Source of the DNA: JACPDH01 sp041671505
GTDB taxonomy: Bacteria > Acidobacteriota > Thermoanaerobaculia > Gp7-AA8
Assembly (NCBI GenBank): GCA_041671505.1
Contig: JBAZBK010000022.1
Coordinates: 1-64,000, forward strand
Length of the DNA stretch: 64,000 bases
Reading direction: 5' to 3'
Each line of letters begins with the position of its first letter. Position 1 is the stretch's first letter. A program made the translations under genes and the position numbers. Shown here one piece after another: positions 15,091 through 25,500 of this stretch. The notes beneath the pieces are model-generated. The model saw only the letters and a list, made by a program, of their open reading frames with translations, made no database searches and had not been told where the DNA came from.

Positions 15091-15696
15091 ATGAACCATC
15101 CCGCTGCCGCGCCGCGGCGCAACGGCAACGTGAGCACGCCGAGCCCGCTCGTCGCGCTTGCCCTGTTTGTTTTCGTTTCCTGCGCCCTCGCGCAGAACGC
15201 CTTCGCCGTCAAGCCTCTCGATCCGGAATCTCCCGAGGCCACCGTCAACGCCTTCTACGGGATCTGCATCGAAGAGAAAGTCACCGGTCTGCCGACCGAC
15301 AAACAGTTCGAGGAACTCCGGCCGCTGATCAGCGAATCGCTCGCGAACCTCCTCGCCGACGCGAGGATGGAGCAGGCTGAGTTCTCCCGCGAGAACCCGT
15401 ACGAGAAGCCTCCCTGGATCGAAGGCGATCTCTTCTCCAGTCTCTTCGAAGGCCCGACGCGTTTCACCGCGGGCAAGGGAGTCGTCAAAGGAAATCGCGC
15501 CACCGTCACCGTGAGCTTTGGCGACGACAGCGCCGGTGAAACGCCGTTCGAGTGGAAGGACGACGTCCTCCTCGTCCTCAACGCCGACGGTGACTGGGTG
15601 ATCGACGACATCGTCTACCGCGGCGACTGGGACTTCGCGTCGAAAGGAACGCTGAGCGACGCGCTGAGCCCGGAAAAGCCGGAGGACGACGAGTAG
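15091..15696 (+). CDS. Exported protein, DUF3828-like
   Basis: The 201-residue protein has a long signal peptide (hydrophobic LVALALFVFVSCALA, cleavage near residue 35). The mature part starts with ESPEATVNAFYGICIEEKVTG, which resembles the opening of DUF3828-type proteins. It ends with an acidic tail (PEKPEDDE). An in-frame Val at residue 15 could also serve as start. The next gene follows 51 bp downstream on the same strand. Role unknown. Confidence 0.65.
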   Translation: MNHPAAAPRRNGNVSTPSPLVALALFVFVSCALAQNAFAVKPLDPESPEATVNAFYGICIEEKVTGLPTDKQFEELRPLISESLANLLADARMEQAEFSRENPYEKPPWIEGDLFSSLFEGPTRFTAGKGVVKGNRATVTVSFGDDSAGETPFEWKDDVLLVLNADGDWVIDDIVYRGDWDFASKGTLSDALSPEKPEDDE

Positions 15697-15747
15697 TTCG
15701 AGATGCTTCACATTGCGCGAAACGCGGTACCGAGGTAGCCTCGGTGC

Positions 15748-16290
15748 ATGCCCAGGGCGACGTACGACGACATCGTGAAACTCCCCGATTTCAAGATCGG
15801 TGAGCTCGTCGACGGTCAGCTCTACGCGACGCCACGGCCTGCGCTCCGTCACGCCCGGCTTGCGGCGAATCTGGTCATCGAGCTCGGCACGCGATACGAC
15901 CAGAGTCGCGTAGGGCCGAAAGGGTGGCATCTGCTCTTCGAGCCCGAAGTTCACCTTGGTGAAGACGTGTTCGTCCCCGACATCGCGGGATGGCGAATGG
16001 AGCGGCTCGCAGCGATCCCTGATACCGCGTGGGCCGAGACCGCTCCCGACTGGGTTTGCGAAATCCTCTCGCCTTCGACGGGAAGCTACGATCGCGCCGT
16101 GAAGCTCCCCGCATATGCGCGCTACGGCGTGCCCTACGCCTGGATCGTCGATCCCGTGCTGCGCACGATCGACAGTTGGGTTCGCGACGGCAGCGAGTGG
16201 CGCCCGACCGGAACCTGGCACGCCGCGTCTCCCATCCTCGCTCTACCCTTCGACACCGTCGCGATCGACCTCTCGCTGATCTGGCCCTAG
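15748..16290 (+). CDS. Uma2 family (DUF820) restriction-endonuclease-fold protein
   Basis: The 180-residue protein shows the Uma2 pattern: GELVDGQLYATPRPALRHA at the N-terminus, VFVPDIAGWR as the PD element, PDWVCEILSPSTGSYDRAVKLPAYARYGVPYAWIVDP with the E-x-...K-type residues. The family has a PD-(D/E)xK fold. Its natural role is unclear; copies are often numerous in genomes. Start ATG 15748. The stop codon adjoins a palindromic element. Confidence 0.85.
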   Translation: MPRATYDDIVKLPDFKIGELVDGQLYATPRPALRHARLAANLVIELGTRYDQSRVGPKGWHLLFEPEVHLGEDVFVPDIAGWRMERLAAIPDTAWAETAPDWVCEILSPSTGSYDRAVKLPAYARYGVPYAWIVDPVLRTIDSWVRDGSEWRPTGTWHAASPILALPFDTVAIDLSLIWP

Positions 16291-16400
16291 TGGCAACGGC
16301 GTCCCGCCGTTGCGCGGCGCGAAGAGCCCCAGGGTTCGTCGTTCGAGCTCCCATTCACGCGACGCTGCGCGCCGCCGCAACGGCCGGAGGCCGTCGCCAC
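16290..16400. repeat. Palindromic element behind the Uma2 gene
   Basis: Arms 16290-16320 and 16370-16400 pair with a few mismatches (gtggcaacggcgtcccgccg against its complement). Each arm holds a small hairpin of its own (gcaacggcg / cgccgttgc). No gene lies inside. Confidence 0.65.
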
Positions 16401-16421
16401 TGCACGGCACTCCAAAAAACA

Positions 16422-16443
16422 GGGGCACGGCGAACCGTGCCCC
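16422..16443. terminator. Bidirectional hairpin between convergent genes
   Basis: A 9-bp perfect stem (ggggcacgg / ccgtgcccc) with a cgaa loop lies between the convergent Uma2 and aconitase genes. An A-run on the left (ccaaaaaaca) gives a U-tract for minus-strand transcription. Confidence 0.75.
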
Positions 16444-16486
16444 TTCCCGTCTCTGCCTGCGTTGGCCTCTGGCCTTTGGCCTGCCT

Positions 16487-19213
16487 CTAGCTCGCGTTGA
16501 TCAGCTGCCTCAGCACGTACGGGAGGATGCCGCCGTGCCTGAAGTAGTCGACTTCGATCGGCGTGTCGATCCTGACGATGACCGGCACGTTGACCTTCTC
16601 GCCGCTCTTCCGCGTGACGACGAGCGTCGCCTTCTGCCGCGGCCTCAGCGACTCGCCGATCCCGGTGAGGTCGAACGTCTCGGTGCCGTCGAGCTTCAGC
16701 GTGTCGGCGTCGGTCCCTTCCTCGAACTGGCAGGGGAGCACGCCCATGCCGACGAGGTTGGAGCGGTGGATGCGCTCGAAGCTCTTCGTGACGACCGCCT
16801 TGACGCCTAACAGCGCCGTCCCCTTCGCCGCCCAGTCGCGCGACGATCCGGTTCCGTACTCCTGCCCCGCCACGACGACGAGCGGCGTCCCCGACTCGCG
16901 GTACTTCATCGCCGCGTCGTAGATCGCCATCTGCTCGCCCGTCGGCTGGAAGGCCGTGTAGCCTCCCTCGACACCCTGGAGCATCTTGTTGCGGATCCGG
17001 ACGTTCGCGAACGTTCCGCGCGTCATGATCCGGTCGTTGCCGCGGCGCGCGCCGTAGCTGTTGAAGTCCTCGGCCTTCACGCCGAGACCGACGAGGTACT
17101 TGCCCGCCGGCGTCGTCGCCTTGAACGAGCCGGCCGGGCTGATGTGGTCGGTCGTGACCGAGTCGCCGAGGATCGCGAGCGCGCGGGCGCCCTTGATCTC
17201 GTGGATCGTCCCCGCCGACATCGAGAAGCCTTCGAAGAAGGGCGGCTCCTGGATGTAGGTCGACTCGGTGTCCCACGTGTAGGTCTCGCCGGTCGGCGCG
17301 TGAATCTCGTTCCACGCCGGGTTCTGCTCGGTGAAGTCCTTGTAGAGCCGCTTGAAGGTCTCGGGATCGAGGCTCGCCTCCATGACGCTCTTGATCTCGT
17401 CCGAGGTCGGCCAGATGTCCTTGAGGTAGACCGGCTTGCCGTCCTTGCCGATGCCGAGCGCGTCGGTCGTCATGTCGACGTCGACGCGGCCGGCGATCGC
17501 GAAGGCGACGACGAGCGGCGGCGACATCAGGAAGTTCGCCTTGATGTTCTGGTGCACGCGCGCCTCGAAGTTGCGGTTGCCCGAGAGCACGCTCGCCGCC
17601 ACGATGTCGTCCTTGACGACCTTCGCCTCGACGTCGGGATGCAGCGGCCCCGAGTTGCCGATGCAGGTCGTGCAGCCGTAGCCGACGAGGTTGAAGCCGA
17701 GCTGATCGAGATACGGCTGGAGGCCGCTCTTCATGAAGTAATCGGTGACGACGCGCGAGCCGGGCCCGAGCGAGCGCTTCACGATCGGACGCGCCTTGAG
17801 CCCCTTCTCGACCGCCTTCTTTGCGAGCAGTCCCGCGCCGATCATCACCGACGGGTTCGAGGTGTTCGTGCACGAGGTGATCGCCGCGATCAACACGTCG
17901 CCGTGCTTGATCTTCCCGACCTCCGTGTTGAAGTCGTCGGTGAACTTCATCGCGCCTTCCGGCGTCACCTGCCCGTCGCGCGCCAGCGCGCCCGGCTTGG
18001 CGTAGCCGCTTTCGGCGACCGGCTTGCCGAGGAGGTCGACGAAGACCTTGCCGAGGGCCGTCAGCTCGATGTTGTCCTGCGGGCGCTTCGGGCCTGCGAC
18101 GTTAGGCACGACCGTCGAGAGGTCGAGCTCGAGCGTCGTCGAGTAGTCGATGTCGCCCGCCTTCGGGATGCCGAAGAGCCCCTGCGCCTTGTAGTAGTTG
18201 CGAACCGCATTGATCTGGTCGTCGCTGCGCCCCGTGAGCCGGAGGTAATTGCACGTCTCCTCGTCGACCGGGAAGAAGCCCATCGTCGCGCCGTACTCCG
18301 GCGCCATGTTCGCGATCGTCGCGCGATCGGCGAGGCTGAGCGACTGCGCGCCTTCGCCGAAGTACTCGACGAACTTGCCGACGACCTTGGCCTTGCGGAG
18401 CATCTGCGTCACGCGCAGGACGACGTCGGTCGCCGTGACCCCTTCCTTCACCTTGCCGTGTAGGTTGACTCCGACGACGTCGGGCGTTAGGAAGTAGACG
18501 GGCTGGCCGAGCATTCCGGCCTCTGCTTCAATGCCGCCGACGCCCCATCCGACGATGCCCAGACCGTTGATCATCGTCGTGTGCGAGTCGGTGCCCACGA
18601 GCGTGTCGGGATACCAGACCCCTTCCTTCTCGAGCACGCCGCGGGCGAGGAACTCGAGGTTGACCTGGTGCACGATGCCGATGCCGGGAGGCACGACCTT
18701 GAACGTATCGAACGCGCCCATGCCCCACTTGAGGAACTGGTAGCGCTGTCCGTTGCGCTCGAACTCCTTCTCGATATTCAGGCGGTAGGCGTCGGGCGTC
18801 GACGAGTAGTCGACCTGCACGGAGTGGTCGATGACGAGGTCGACCGGGACGAGCGGCTCGATCATCGCCGGGTTCTTCCCGGCGCGCTTGACCGCGGCGC
18901 GCATCGCCGCGAGGTCGACGAGCAAAGGAACGCCCGTGAAGTCCTGCAGCACGACGCGCGCGACCATGAACGGAATCTCGGCCGTCCGCTCGTCCTTCGC
19001 GCCCCATTTCGCGAGCGCGACGACATCGTCCTCGGTGATCTTCTTTCCGTCGTAATTGCGAAGCACCGATTCGAGGACGACACGAATCGACACCGGGAGC
19101 CGCGAGATCTTCGCGACGCCCTTCGCTTCGAGTTGCGGGAGCGAGTAGTACCGCCCCTGCTTGCCGTTTCCGAGGTCGAAGGTCCTGAGGCTGTCGAAAA
19201 GCTGGTGGGACAT
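16487..19213 (-). CDS. acnA: Aconitate hydratase (AcnA type)
   Basis: The 908-residue enzyme interconverts citrate and isocitrate in the TCA cycle. The iron-sulfur ligands are visible as ITSCTNTSNP and GYGCTTCIGNSGPL; the swivel domain has GQEYGTGSSRDWAAKG and RIHRSNLVGMGVLP. Length is as expected for AcnA. ATG 19213 is preceded by TCAGGAGAAAA. It is convergent with the Uma2 gene and divergent from the esterase gene. Confidence 0.96.
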   Translation of the reverse strand: MSHQLFDSLRTFDLGNGKQGRYYSLPQLEAKGVAKISRLPVSIRVVLESVLRNYDGKKITEDDVVALAKWGAKDERTAEIPFMVARVVLQDFTGVPLLVDLAAMRAAVKRAGKNPAMIEPLVPVDLVIDHSVQVDYSSTPDAYRLNIEKEFERNGQRYQFLKWGMGAFDTFKVVPPGIGIVHQVNLEFLARGVLEKEGVWYPDTLVGTDSHTTMINGLGIVGWGVGGIEAEAGMLGQPVYFLTPDVVGVNLHGKVKEGVTATDVVLRVTQMLRKAKVVGKFVEYFGEGAQSLSLADRATIANMAPEYGATMGFFPVDEETCNYLRLTGRSDDQINAVRNYYKAQGLFGIPKAGDIDYSTTLELDLSTVVPNVAGPKRPQDNIELTALGKVFVDLLGKPVAESGYAKPGALARDGQVTPEGAMKFTDDFNTEVGKIKHGDVLIAAITSCTNTSNPSVMIGAGLLAKKAVEKGLKARPIVKRSLGPGSRVVTDYFMKSGLQPYLDQLGFNLVGYGCTTCIGNSGPLHPDVEAKVVKDDIVAASVLSGNRNFEARVHQNIKANFLMSPPLVVAFAIAGRVDVDMTTDALGIGKDGKPVYLKDIWPTSDEIKSVMEASLDPETFKRLYKDFTEQNPAWNEIHAPTGETYTWDTESTYIQEPPFFEGFSMSAGTIHEIKGARALAILGDSVTTDHISPAGSFKATTPAGKYLVGLGVKAEDFNSYGARRGNDRIMTRGTFANVRIRNKMLQGVEGGYTAFQPTGEQMAIYDAAMKYRESGTPLVVVAGQEYGTGSSRDWAAKGTALLGVKAVVTKSFERIHRSNLVGMGVLPCQFEEGTDADTLKLDGTETFDLTGIGESLRPRQKATLVVTRKSGEKVNVPVIVRIDTPIEVDYFRHGGILPYVLRQLINAS

Positions 19214-19355
19214 GGATCGTTTTCTCCTGACTGCCGCGTAAGTCGTGCCGGGTGAGAGACTTCAGGAAAACAAGCGAAGGATTCGCGGGCGCAAGTTTAT
19301 CAATCCACCCGCGAGGGTCAAGGATGCGCGACACATACTGGCTTTCGCCGCCGCG

Positions 19356-20315
19356 ATGGCGATAATGACACGCGCTGTTTTTGGGAACCCCTTGACGAAA
19401 AAACGAGACCCGATCGATTACCCCGACATGGGATGGCTGCCAACCGACGCCGCTGCCGCTGAGCCGGAACTCGACTACGTCGATCCCCGCGCGCTCTGGG
19501 AGTCGCGGGCGGCCCATCATCCCCAGCACGAAGCCACACTCACCGGCAACATCCGGTTCCATCGCGAGTTCCCGTCGCGATTCCTCGGCCGCGCGCGCGA
19601 CATCATCGTCTACCTCCCTCCCGGCTACGACGAGAGCGAGGAGAGCCGCTATCCGGTCCTCTACCTGCAGGACGGGCAGAACCTCTTCGACGCGGCCACG
19701 GCGTTCATCCCGGGCCACGACTGGAAGGCCGACGAGACCGCCGAGACGCTCATCACGAGCGGCGAGATCGAGCCGCTGATCATCGTCGGCATCTACAACA
19801 CCGGCGAGTCGCGGATCGAGGAGTACACGCCTAACAAAGAGCTCAGGACCCCGCGCGGCGGGAAGGGGCGGCTCTACGGCCGCTTCATGACCGAGGAGCT
19901 CAAGCCGTTCGTCGACACCGTCTACAGGACGAAGCCGGGAAGGCTCGACACCGGCATCGGCGGCTCCTCGCTCGGCGGCCTCGTGTCGATCTACACCGGC
20001 CTCAATTACCCCGACGTCTTCGGACGCCTCGCGATCCTTTCGCCCTCGGCGTGGTGGGGGCGCCGCAGCATCATCACCCGCGTGCGCGGCCTCGCCAGGA
20101 AGCCGGGGCTGAAGATCTGGCTCGACATCGGAACGAACGAAGGCCAGGGAAGCGTCGCAGCGGTGCGCGCACTGCGCGACGCGCTGATCGAGCGAGGCTG
20201 GACCGAGGACGACTTGCGCTATCGCGAGATCGAAGGGGGCCAGCACTCCGAAGACGCCTGGGCCGAACGATTCGGGGATGTGTTGCGCTGGCTCTATCCG
20301 GGCGAAAGGCGATAG
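19356..20315 (+). CDS. Alpha/beta-hydrolase esterase (IroE/Fes/putative esterase family)
   Basis: The protein is about 319 residues. The esterase core is clear: DIIVYLPPGYDESEESRYPVLYL, the nucleophile elbow GGSSLGG, an Asp in WLDIGTNEG and a His in EGGQHSED. No signal peptide is evident. It probably hydrolyses an ester of unknown identity. The start is uncertain: ATG 19356, 19365 and 19428 are all possible, none with a good ribosome-binding site. I use the first after the aconitase promoter region. Its end enters a palindromic element. Confidence 0.8.
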   Translation: MAIMTRAVFGNPLTKKRDPIDYPDMGWLPTDAAAAEPELDYVDPRALWESRAAHHPQHEATLTGNIRFHREFPSRFLGRARDIIVYLPPGYDESEESRYPVLYLQDGQNLFDAATAFIPGHDWKADETAETLITSGEIEPLIIVGIYNTGESRIEEYTPNKELRTPRGGKGRLYGRFMTEELKPFVDTVYRTKPGRLDTGIGGSSLGGLVSIYTGLNYPDVFGRLAILSPSAWWGRRSIITRVRGLARKPGLKIWLDIGTNEGQGSVAAVRALRDALIERGWTEDDLRYREIEGGQHSEDAWAERFGDVLRWLYPGERR

Positions 20316-20590
20316 GCGACAGGCGAGAAGCAGGCCAGTATGTGGAGTGCGAAAGCGAAGCTTTCGCGGCGGCGCGCAGCGCCGCACATCGCGCTGGGTA
20401 CTGCGTCCGAAACAAGTCAGTCCCGTCTGAATCGCACGGCGTACCGCAGCTCACATCGGCCGGGACAATCCGCCAAACCATGAAAAAGGGCGACGCATCG
20501 CGTCGCCCCTGCGAGGACCCTTGGACTGCTTTGAGCTGAGACCTCTGGCGTTCGGCCTGCTCTTCGCCTCTCGCCTTTCGCCTCTCGCCT
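20305..20590. repeat. Palindromic element built from AGGCGA words, family 2 copy 2
   Basis: The left arm (gggcgaaaggcgataggc...) is followed by aagcaggccagtatgtgg. The right arm (20553-20590, ggcctgctcttcgcctctcg...) is its complement. The end plus core start matches the element at 9520-9680. Inside lie a hairpin terminator and no gene. Confidence 0.7.
20488..20508 (-). terminator. Hairpin downstream of the peroxiredoxin gene
   Basis: A 9-bp perfect stem (gggcgacgc / gcgtcgccc) with a 3-base loop is followed on the minus strand by tttttcat, giving an intrinsic-terminator shape. Confidence 0.7.
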
Positions 20591-21113
20591 ACTTCTTGGC
20601 CAGCTCGTCGAGCGCCGCGAGAACTTCCTCGCTGTGCCCGGCCGGCTTGACCGACGGGAAGACCTGCGCGATTTTTCCGCTTGGATCGATCACGAAGGTA
20701 TTGCGTGCAGAGTACTTCGTGCCGTCGTGGTCCATGACCGAGTTATAGGCGGTCGATACCCTCGCTTCGGTGTCGGCGAGAAGCCGGAAGTTGAGCCCTT
20801 CCTTCGCGCAGAAGCTCTTGTGCGACTCGGCCGTGTCGAGGCTGACGCCGACGATCTCCGCATTCCGGCTCGTGTACTTGTCGAGATCGCGCTGGAAGTT
20901 GTGCGCCTCGAGCGTGCAGCCGCCGGTGAAATCCTTCGGATAGAAGTAGAGCACGACCCACTTCCCTTTGAAGTCCGCGAGCTTCACGACCTTGCCCTGA
21001 TCCGAGGTGAGCTCGAACGAAGGCGCCGCGGCGCCGACCTTCGGGAACTCTCCCGCGAGTGCCGGAAGCGCGACGAGCATGGCGAGTACGGCGAACGGCA
21101 GCAGTTTCTTCAT
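20589..21113 (-). CDS. Exported peroxiredoxin (Bcp/PrxQ type)
   Basis: The 174-residue protein has a signal peptide (MKKLLPFAVLAMLVALPALA) and a thioredoxin-fold peroxiredoxin domain. The PxxxTxxC motif is present as PKDFTGGC, giving the peroxidatic Cys. A second Cys about 34 residues later (KSFCAKEG) may be the resolving one. It would reduce peroxides in the periplasm. Start ATG 21113 is favoured over 21155 because the signal peptide begins there. The gene stands alone. Confidence 0.88.
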   Translation of the reverse strand: MKKLLPFAVLAMLVALPALAGEFPKVGAAAPSFELTSDQGKVVKLADFKGKWVVLYFYPKDFTGGCTLEAHNFQRDLDKYTSRNAEIVGVSLDTAESHKSFCAKEGLNFRLLADTEARVSTAYNSVMDHDGTKYSARNTFVIDPSGKIAQVFPSVKPAGHSEEVLAALDELAKK

Positions 21114-21346
21114 CGTTGTTCCTTTCAATCGAACCGACTCGATCTTAGTCGACACGGTGAGAGCGATTCCACCGCCTGGCCCCGTGCCTCCCGAGAATTC
21201 TCAGCTTTGAAACGCGGAAATCGGAGCCCTCCTCGCATCCGCGACAGCACCTTCGGGCCGAATCAGACGGGTACCGTTCCGGCACGGCAGCTGCCACGCT
21301 TCCCGTCGAGGCCTGCACTCCAGCTAAACTGGAGCCCGACGCCGCC

Positions 21347-22504
21347 ATGACTCCACCCTTCAAGCACGCAACGATCACCACGCGCGACGACGTGATCCGC
21401 CCGACGCTCGTCGAAGTCGACCTGCGCCGGCTCACCGCGAACTACCGCGCGATCGCCGGCGCCGTCGCGCCCGCCACCGTGATGCCGATCCTGAAGGCGA
21501 ACGCCTACGGGCACGGCCTCGTCGAGGTAGCCCACCACATGGAGTCGCTCGGCGCGCCCTACCTCGGCGTCGCCTTCCTCGAGGAAGGGATCCTCCTTCG
21601 CGATTCCGGCATCACCACGCCGATCCTCATCCTCGGCGGCATCGTCGGCAACCAGGTGCCCCACTTCCTGGCGCACGACCTCACCCTCACCGCGTCGTCC
21701 GTCGAGAAGCTGCGCCAGATCGACGACGCCGCGAAAGAGATGGGGACGACCGCGCGCGTCCATCTCAAGATCGACACCGGGATGGAGCGGATCGGCGTCC
21801 ACTACTACAGCGCCGAGAGCCTCCTCCGCGCGACGCTCGACTGCCGCCACACCTTCGTCGAGGGGATCTACTCCCATTTTGCGAACGCCGACGCGCGCGA
21901 CCTCGCTTCGGCGAACACCCAGCTGCAGCGCTTCGAAGAGGTGCTCGAGTGGTACGCGCGCAACCGCGTCGCGCTCCCGCCGATCCGGCACATGGCGAAC
22001 TCCGGGGCCGTGCTTCAGCTGAAGCCTAGCCACTACGACATGGTCCGCCCTGGCATCCTCCTCTACGGCGTCTACCCGTCGCACGAAGCCGAACGGACGA
22101 TCGCGGTCGATCCGGCGCTCGCGTGGAAGTCGCACGTCGTCTACTTCAAGGTCGTGAAGCCGGGGCACCCCGTCTCGTACGGCTCGACCTGGCAGAGCGA
22201 CCACGACGTCCGCGTCGTCACGGTTCCCGTCGGCTACGGCGACGGCTACTTCCGCAGCATGTCGAACAAGGCGCAGGTCGTCGTCCGCGGCAGGCGCTAT
22301 CCCGTCGTCGGCGTGATCTGCATGGACCAGATGATGGTGAACATCGAGCGGGACAGCGCCTACAACGAGGACCAGGTCGTGCTGATCGGCGAGCAGGATG
22401 GCGAGCGCATCAGCTGCGAAGAGCTCGCCGACTGGGCCGGCACCATCCCCTACGAGATCCTCACGAACATCAATACCCGCGTCTCGCGCGTCTACCTGCG
22501 CTGA
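21347..22504 (+). CDS. alr: Alanine racemase
   Basis: The 385-residue PLP enzyme supplies D-alanine for peptidoglycan. The PLP lysine is in PILKANAYGHG near the N-terminus. The catalytic tyrosine region appears as PVSYGSTW, and the C-terminal part has GVICMDQMMVNI and the usual end EILTNINTRVSRVYL. Length fits. The start at 21347 has ggag about 13 bases upstream. It is convergent with the tricorn-type gene and separated from it by a hairpin. Confidence 0.94.
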   Translation: MTPPFKHATITTRDDVIRPTLVEVDLRRLTANYRAIAGAVAPATVMPILKANAYGHGLVEVAHHMESLGAPYLGVAFLEEGILLRDSGITTPILILGGIVGNQVPHFLAHDLTLTASSVEKLRQIDDAAKEMGTTARVHLKIDTGMERIGVHYYSAESLLRATLDCRHTFVEGIYSHFANADARDLASANTQLQRFEEVLEWYARNRVALPPIRHMANSGAVLQLKPSHYDMVRPGILLYGVYPSHEAERTIAVDPALAWKSHVVYFKVVKPGHPVSYGSTWQSDHDVRVVTVPVGYGDGYFRSMSNKAQVVVRGRRYPVVGVICMDQMMVNIERDSAYNEDQVVLIGEQDGERISCEELADWAGTIPYEILTNINTRVSRVYLR

Positions 22505-22521
22505 CGCGGCCACAAAACGAA

Positions 22522-22551
22522 ACGCGGGGAACACGTTCGTGTCCCCCGCGT
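22522..22551. terminator. Bidirectional hairpin between alr and the tricorn-type gene
   Basis: A 13-bp stem (acgcggggaacac / gtgtcccccgcgt, one mismatch) lies in the 77-bp gap between the two convergent genes, with short A-runs and T-runs on each side. Confidence 0.7.
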
Positions 22552-22581
22552 CGATGAAAATACATCCTGGCGCAGCCCGCG

Positions 22582-25500
22582 CTACTTTTTCCCTAGCTTC
22601 TCGAGCAGCACCGACACCGCTTTCTCGAGCTCCTGGTCGCGGCCCGCCGACTCGATCGCCGGGTCGTTGTCGACCGGGTAGTCGGGGTCGAGATGCTGGT
22701 TCTCGGTCAGCTTGCCCTTCATGTCGATGTAGCCGACCTCCGGGATGCCGAAGACGAGCGACTTGTCCTGCAGCCGCTCCCACCATACCGAGGTGCAGGT
22801 GCCGGGCACCTGCATGCCGACGGTCTGGCCTAACTTCAGCTCGGTGTACGCGGTCGGGAAGCAGTGCGCGTCGGAGTAGTTCCCCTCGTTCATCACGACG
22901 ATCGAAGGCTTCGTCCAGCGCATCCCCGGCTCGGTGCCGATCTGATGCCCCCGCGGAACGGAACGGTAGTAAACCTGCCCCGAGAGGAAGACCGTGAGCG
23001 CCTCGACCAGATTGCCGCCACCATTGAAGCGGGTGTCGAGGACGATCGCCTCCTTGTCGACGGCGCGCCCGAAGATCTCCTCGAAGATCTCGCGATAGGC
23101 GCCGTCGTTCATCCCGCGGATGTGGGCGTAACCGATCCTGCCTCCCGAGAGCTTGTCGACCGCGGCGCGGCGCGTCCGCACCCAGCGCTCGTAGAGAAGA
23201 CGCGACTGATCCTGCCAACTGATCGGGATGACGCTCTCCTCCCAGCGTTTCCCGTTCGACGGATCGAGCAGCCCGAGGCGCACCCGCTTGCCCGCCTTGC
23301 GGTTGAGGAGTGGATACCAGTTGGCGCCCGGCGCGATCGTCGTGCCGTCGATCGACGTGATCACCGTGCCGGAGGCGACCTTGCTTCCTGCCTTCTGCAG
23401 CGGAGACTTCTCGATCACCTCGAGGACGCGGATTCCCTCACCCGTCCACGCGGGATCGGAGAAGATGCCGAGCGCGGCGGTCGCATCACCATCGTTCTTC
23501 GTCGGGCGATAGCGCCCGCCGGTGTGCGACGCGTTGAGCTCTCCCTGCAGCTCGGAGATCAGCTCGGCGAAGTCGCGGTTGTTCTCGATGTGAGGCAGGA
23601 AGCGCGCGTACGCCGCTTTCATCCCCGTCCAGTCGACGCCGTGCATGCTCTCGACGTAGAACTTCTTCAACGTCTGCCGCCAGGCGTGCTCGAAGAGAGC
23701 GGCGCGCTCCTCGGCGGAGCGCAGCTCGAGCTTCGCGGAGAGCTTGACCGGCGTCGACTTGCCCGACTCGAGATCGACCGTGACCATGCTGTCGTCGGCG
23801 AGCACGACTGCTTTCTTTCCTTCGGCGTCGAGCCGGAGAAAGGCCGAATCCTCCGCGTCGAGCTTCGCAAGAAGCTTGATCTCCTTCTTGCGCGGCACGT
23901 ACTTCCAGAGGTCGTACCCCTTCTCGAAGCGCGCGAGATAGACGAGCGTCTCGCCATCAGGCGTCAGTGCGAAATCCGCCAGGTCGGCCGAATGCATCGA
24001 GAGTCGGACGATGCGATCTTCGATCGCCTCGAGCTCTAGCGCCACCGGGTCGGGAAGCTTCACGGCCGGCTTCTCGGCCGCCTTGTCCTTGTCCTTACCG
24101 TCGCTCTTCCCCTTGTCCTTCTCCTTGTCCTTGTCCTTCTCCTTGTCTTTGTCCTTCTCCTTCTCGGTGAGTTGCGCGTACGCACCCTCGTCGAGACGGT
24201 AGCGGTCCCACGCCTTGCGCGTGAGGAACGCGGCGAAGACGTCCTGCTCTCGCGGCCATCCCGCCTGCAGGCGCGCACCGTGACGGTCGGTCGCCCAGAT
24301 CAGCACTTCGCCCTTGCGCGCCCAGTGAGGGAACACATCCTCGTAGCCGCTGCGCGAGAGGTTGACGACAGGCGCGCCGCCGGCAGCCGACACGATGCCC
24401 ACTTCGCTCGACCAGCGGGTCGGGCTGAGGAAGGTCACCGCGAAGTTCTTTCCGTCGGGCGACCACTCGTAGAACTGGTCGCCGTCGGAGTAGGAGTAGT
24501 TCATGTCGCCGGGGAGCACGACCCGGCTCTTACCGCTCGCCAGGTTCTGTACCTTCAGCGTCGTCCGCTCCTCGATGTACGCGACTTCCTTGCCGTCGGG
24601 CGAGAAGTGCGGCTGGAACTCCTCGGCCGGCGTCGCGATCACCGCGCTTTCCTTAAGCGCGGTCGCGTTGAAGAACGCCGGCTCCTCCGGATCGATGCGG
24701 TCGGTGCGATAGACGTTCCAGCTTCCATCGCGCTCTCCCGCGTAGAGCAGGCTCTTGCCGTCGGGCGAGAAGCTGACCGAGCGCTCCTGCCCCGGGGTGT
24801 CGGTGATGCGGCGCGTCGTGCCGAACTCGACCGAGGCGACGAAGACCTCGCCGCGCGCGACGAACGCCACTTCCTTGCCGTCGGGCGAAAGGTCGAACTC
24901 GCTGACCTCACCCGAGACGTCGATCGGAGCGACCGAAAGCTGGCGCCGGTCGGCCGCGGCCGTCACGTCGAGCTTCCGGCTCTCGCTCGCGCCCGCCGGG
25001 CGCATCCAGATCTCGCCGTCGAACGTGTAGCTGAGATCGCCCGCGGCTGAGCTGCTGAGGAAGCGGACAGGATGAATCGCGTGCGTCGTCACCTGGACGG
25101 GATGCGCGGGATCGGCGAGGTCGAGCCGCCATACGTTGAAGCTCCCGCTCCGCTCGGAGAGGTAGTAGAGCGCGTTCTCGCCGGGAGCCCAGACTGGCTG
25201 GCGATCGTCGACGCCCGCCGGTGTTAGGCGGCGATGCGTGTTCGTCGCGCGGTCCCAGATCCAGACGTCGCGGGCGAACGAGGAGTTGTCGTGCTTGCGC
25301 CACTCCATCTCGTAGCCCTTCTGGTCCGAATAGGCGAGCCGCGCGCCCGCCTTGTCCCATACGGCGTAGATCGCCGGAGTGCTCAACACCTGGACCGGCA
25401 TCCCTCCAACCAGCGCGACGCTGTAGAGCTCGGGCTGCGCTCCGGTGGGGAACTGCACGTTCGTCACGCTGTCGAGTCGCGCGGAGCTGAAGAGCACGCT

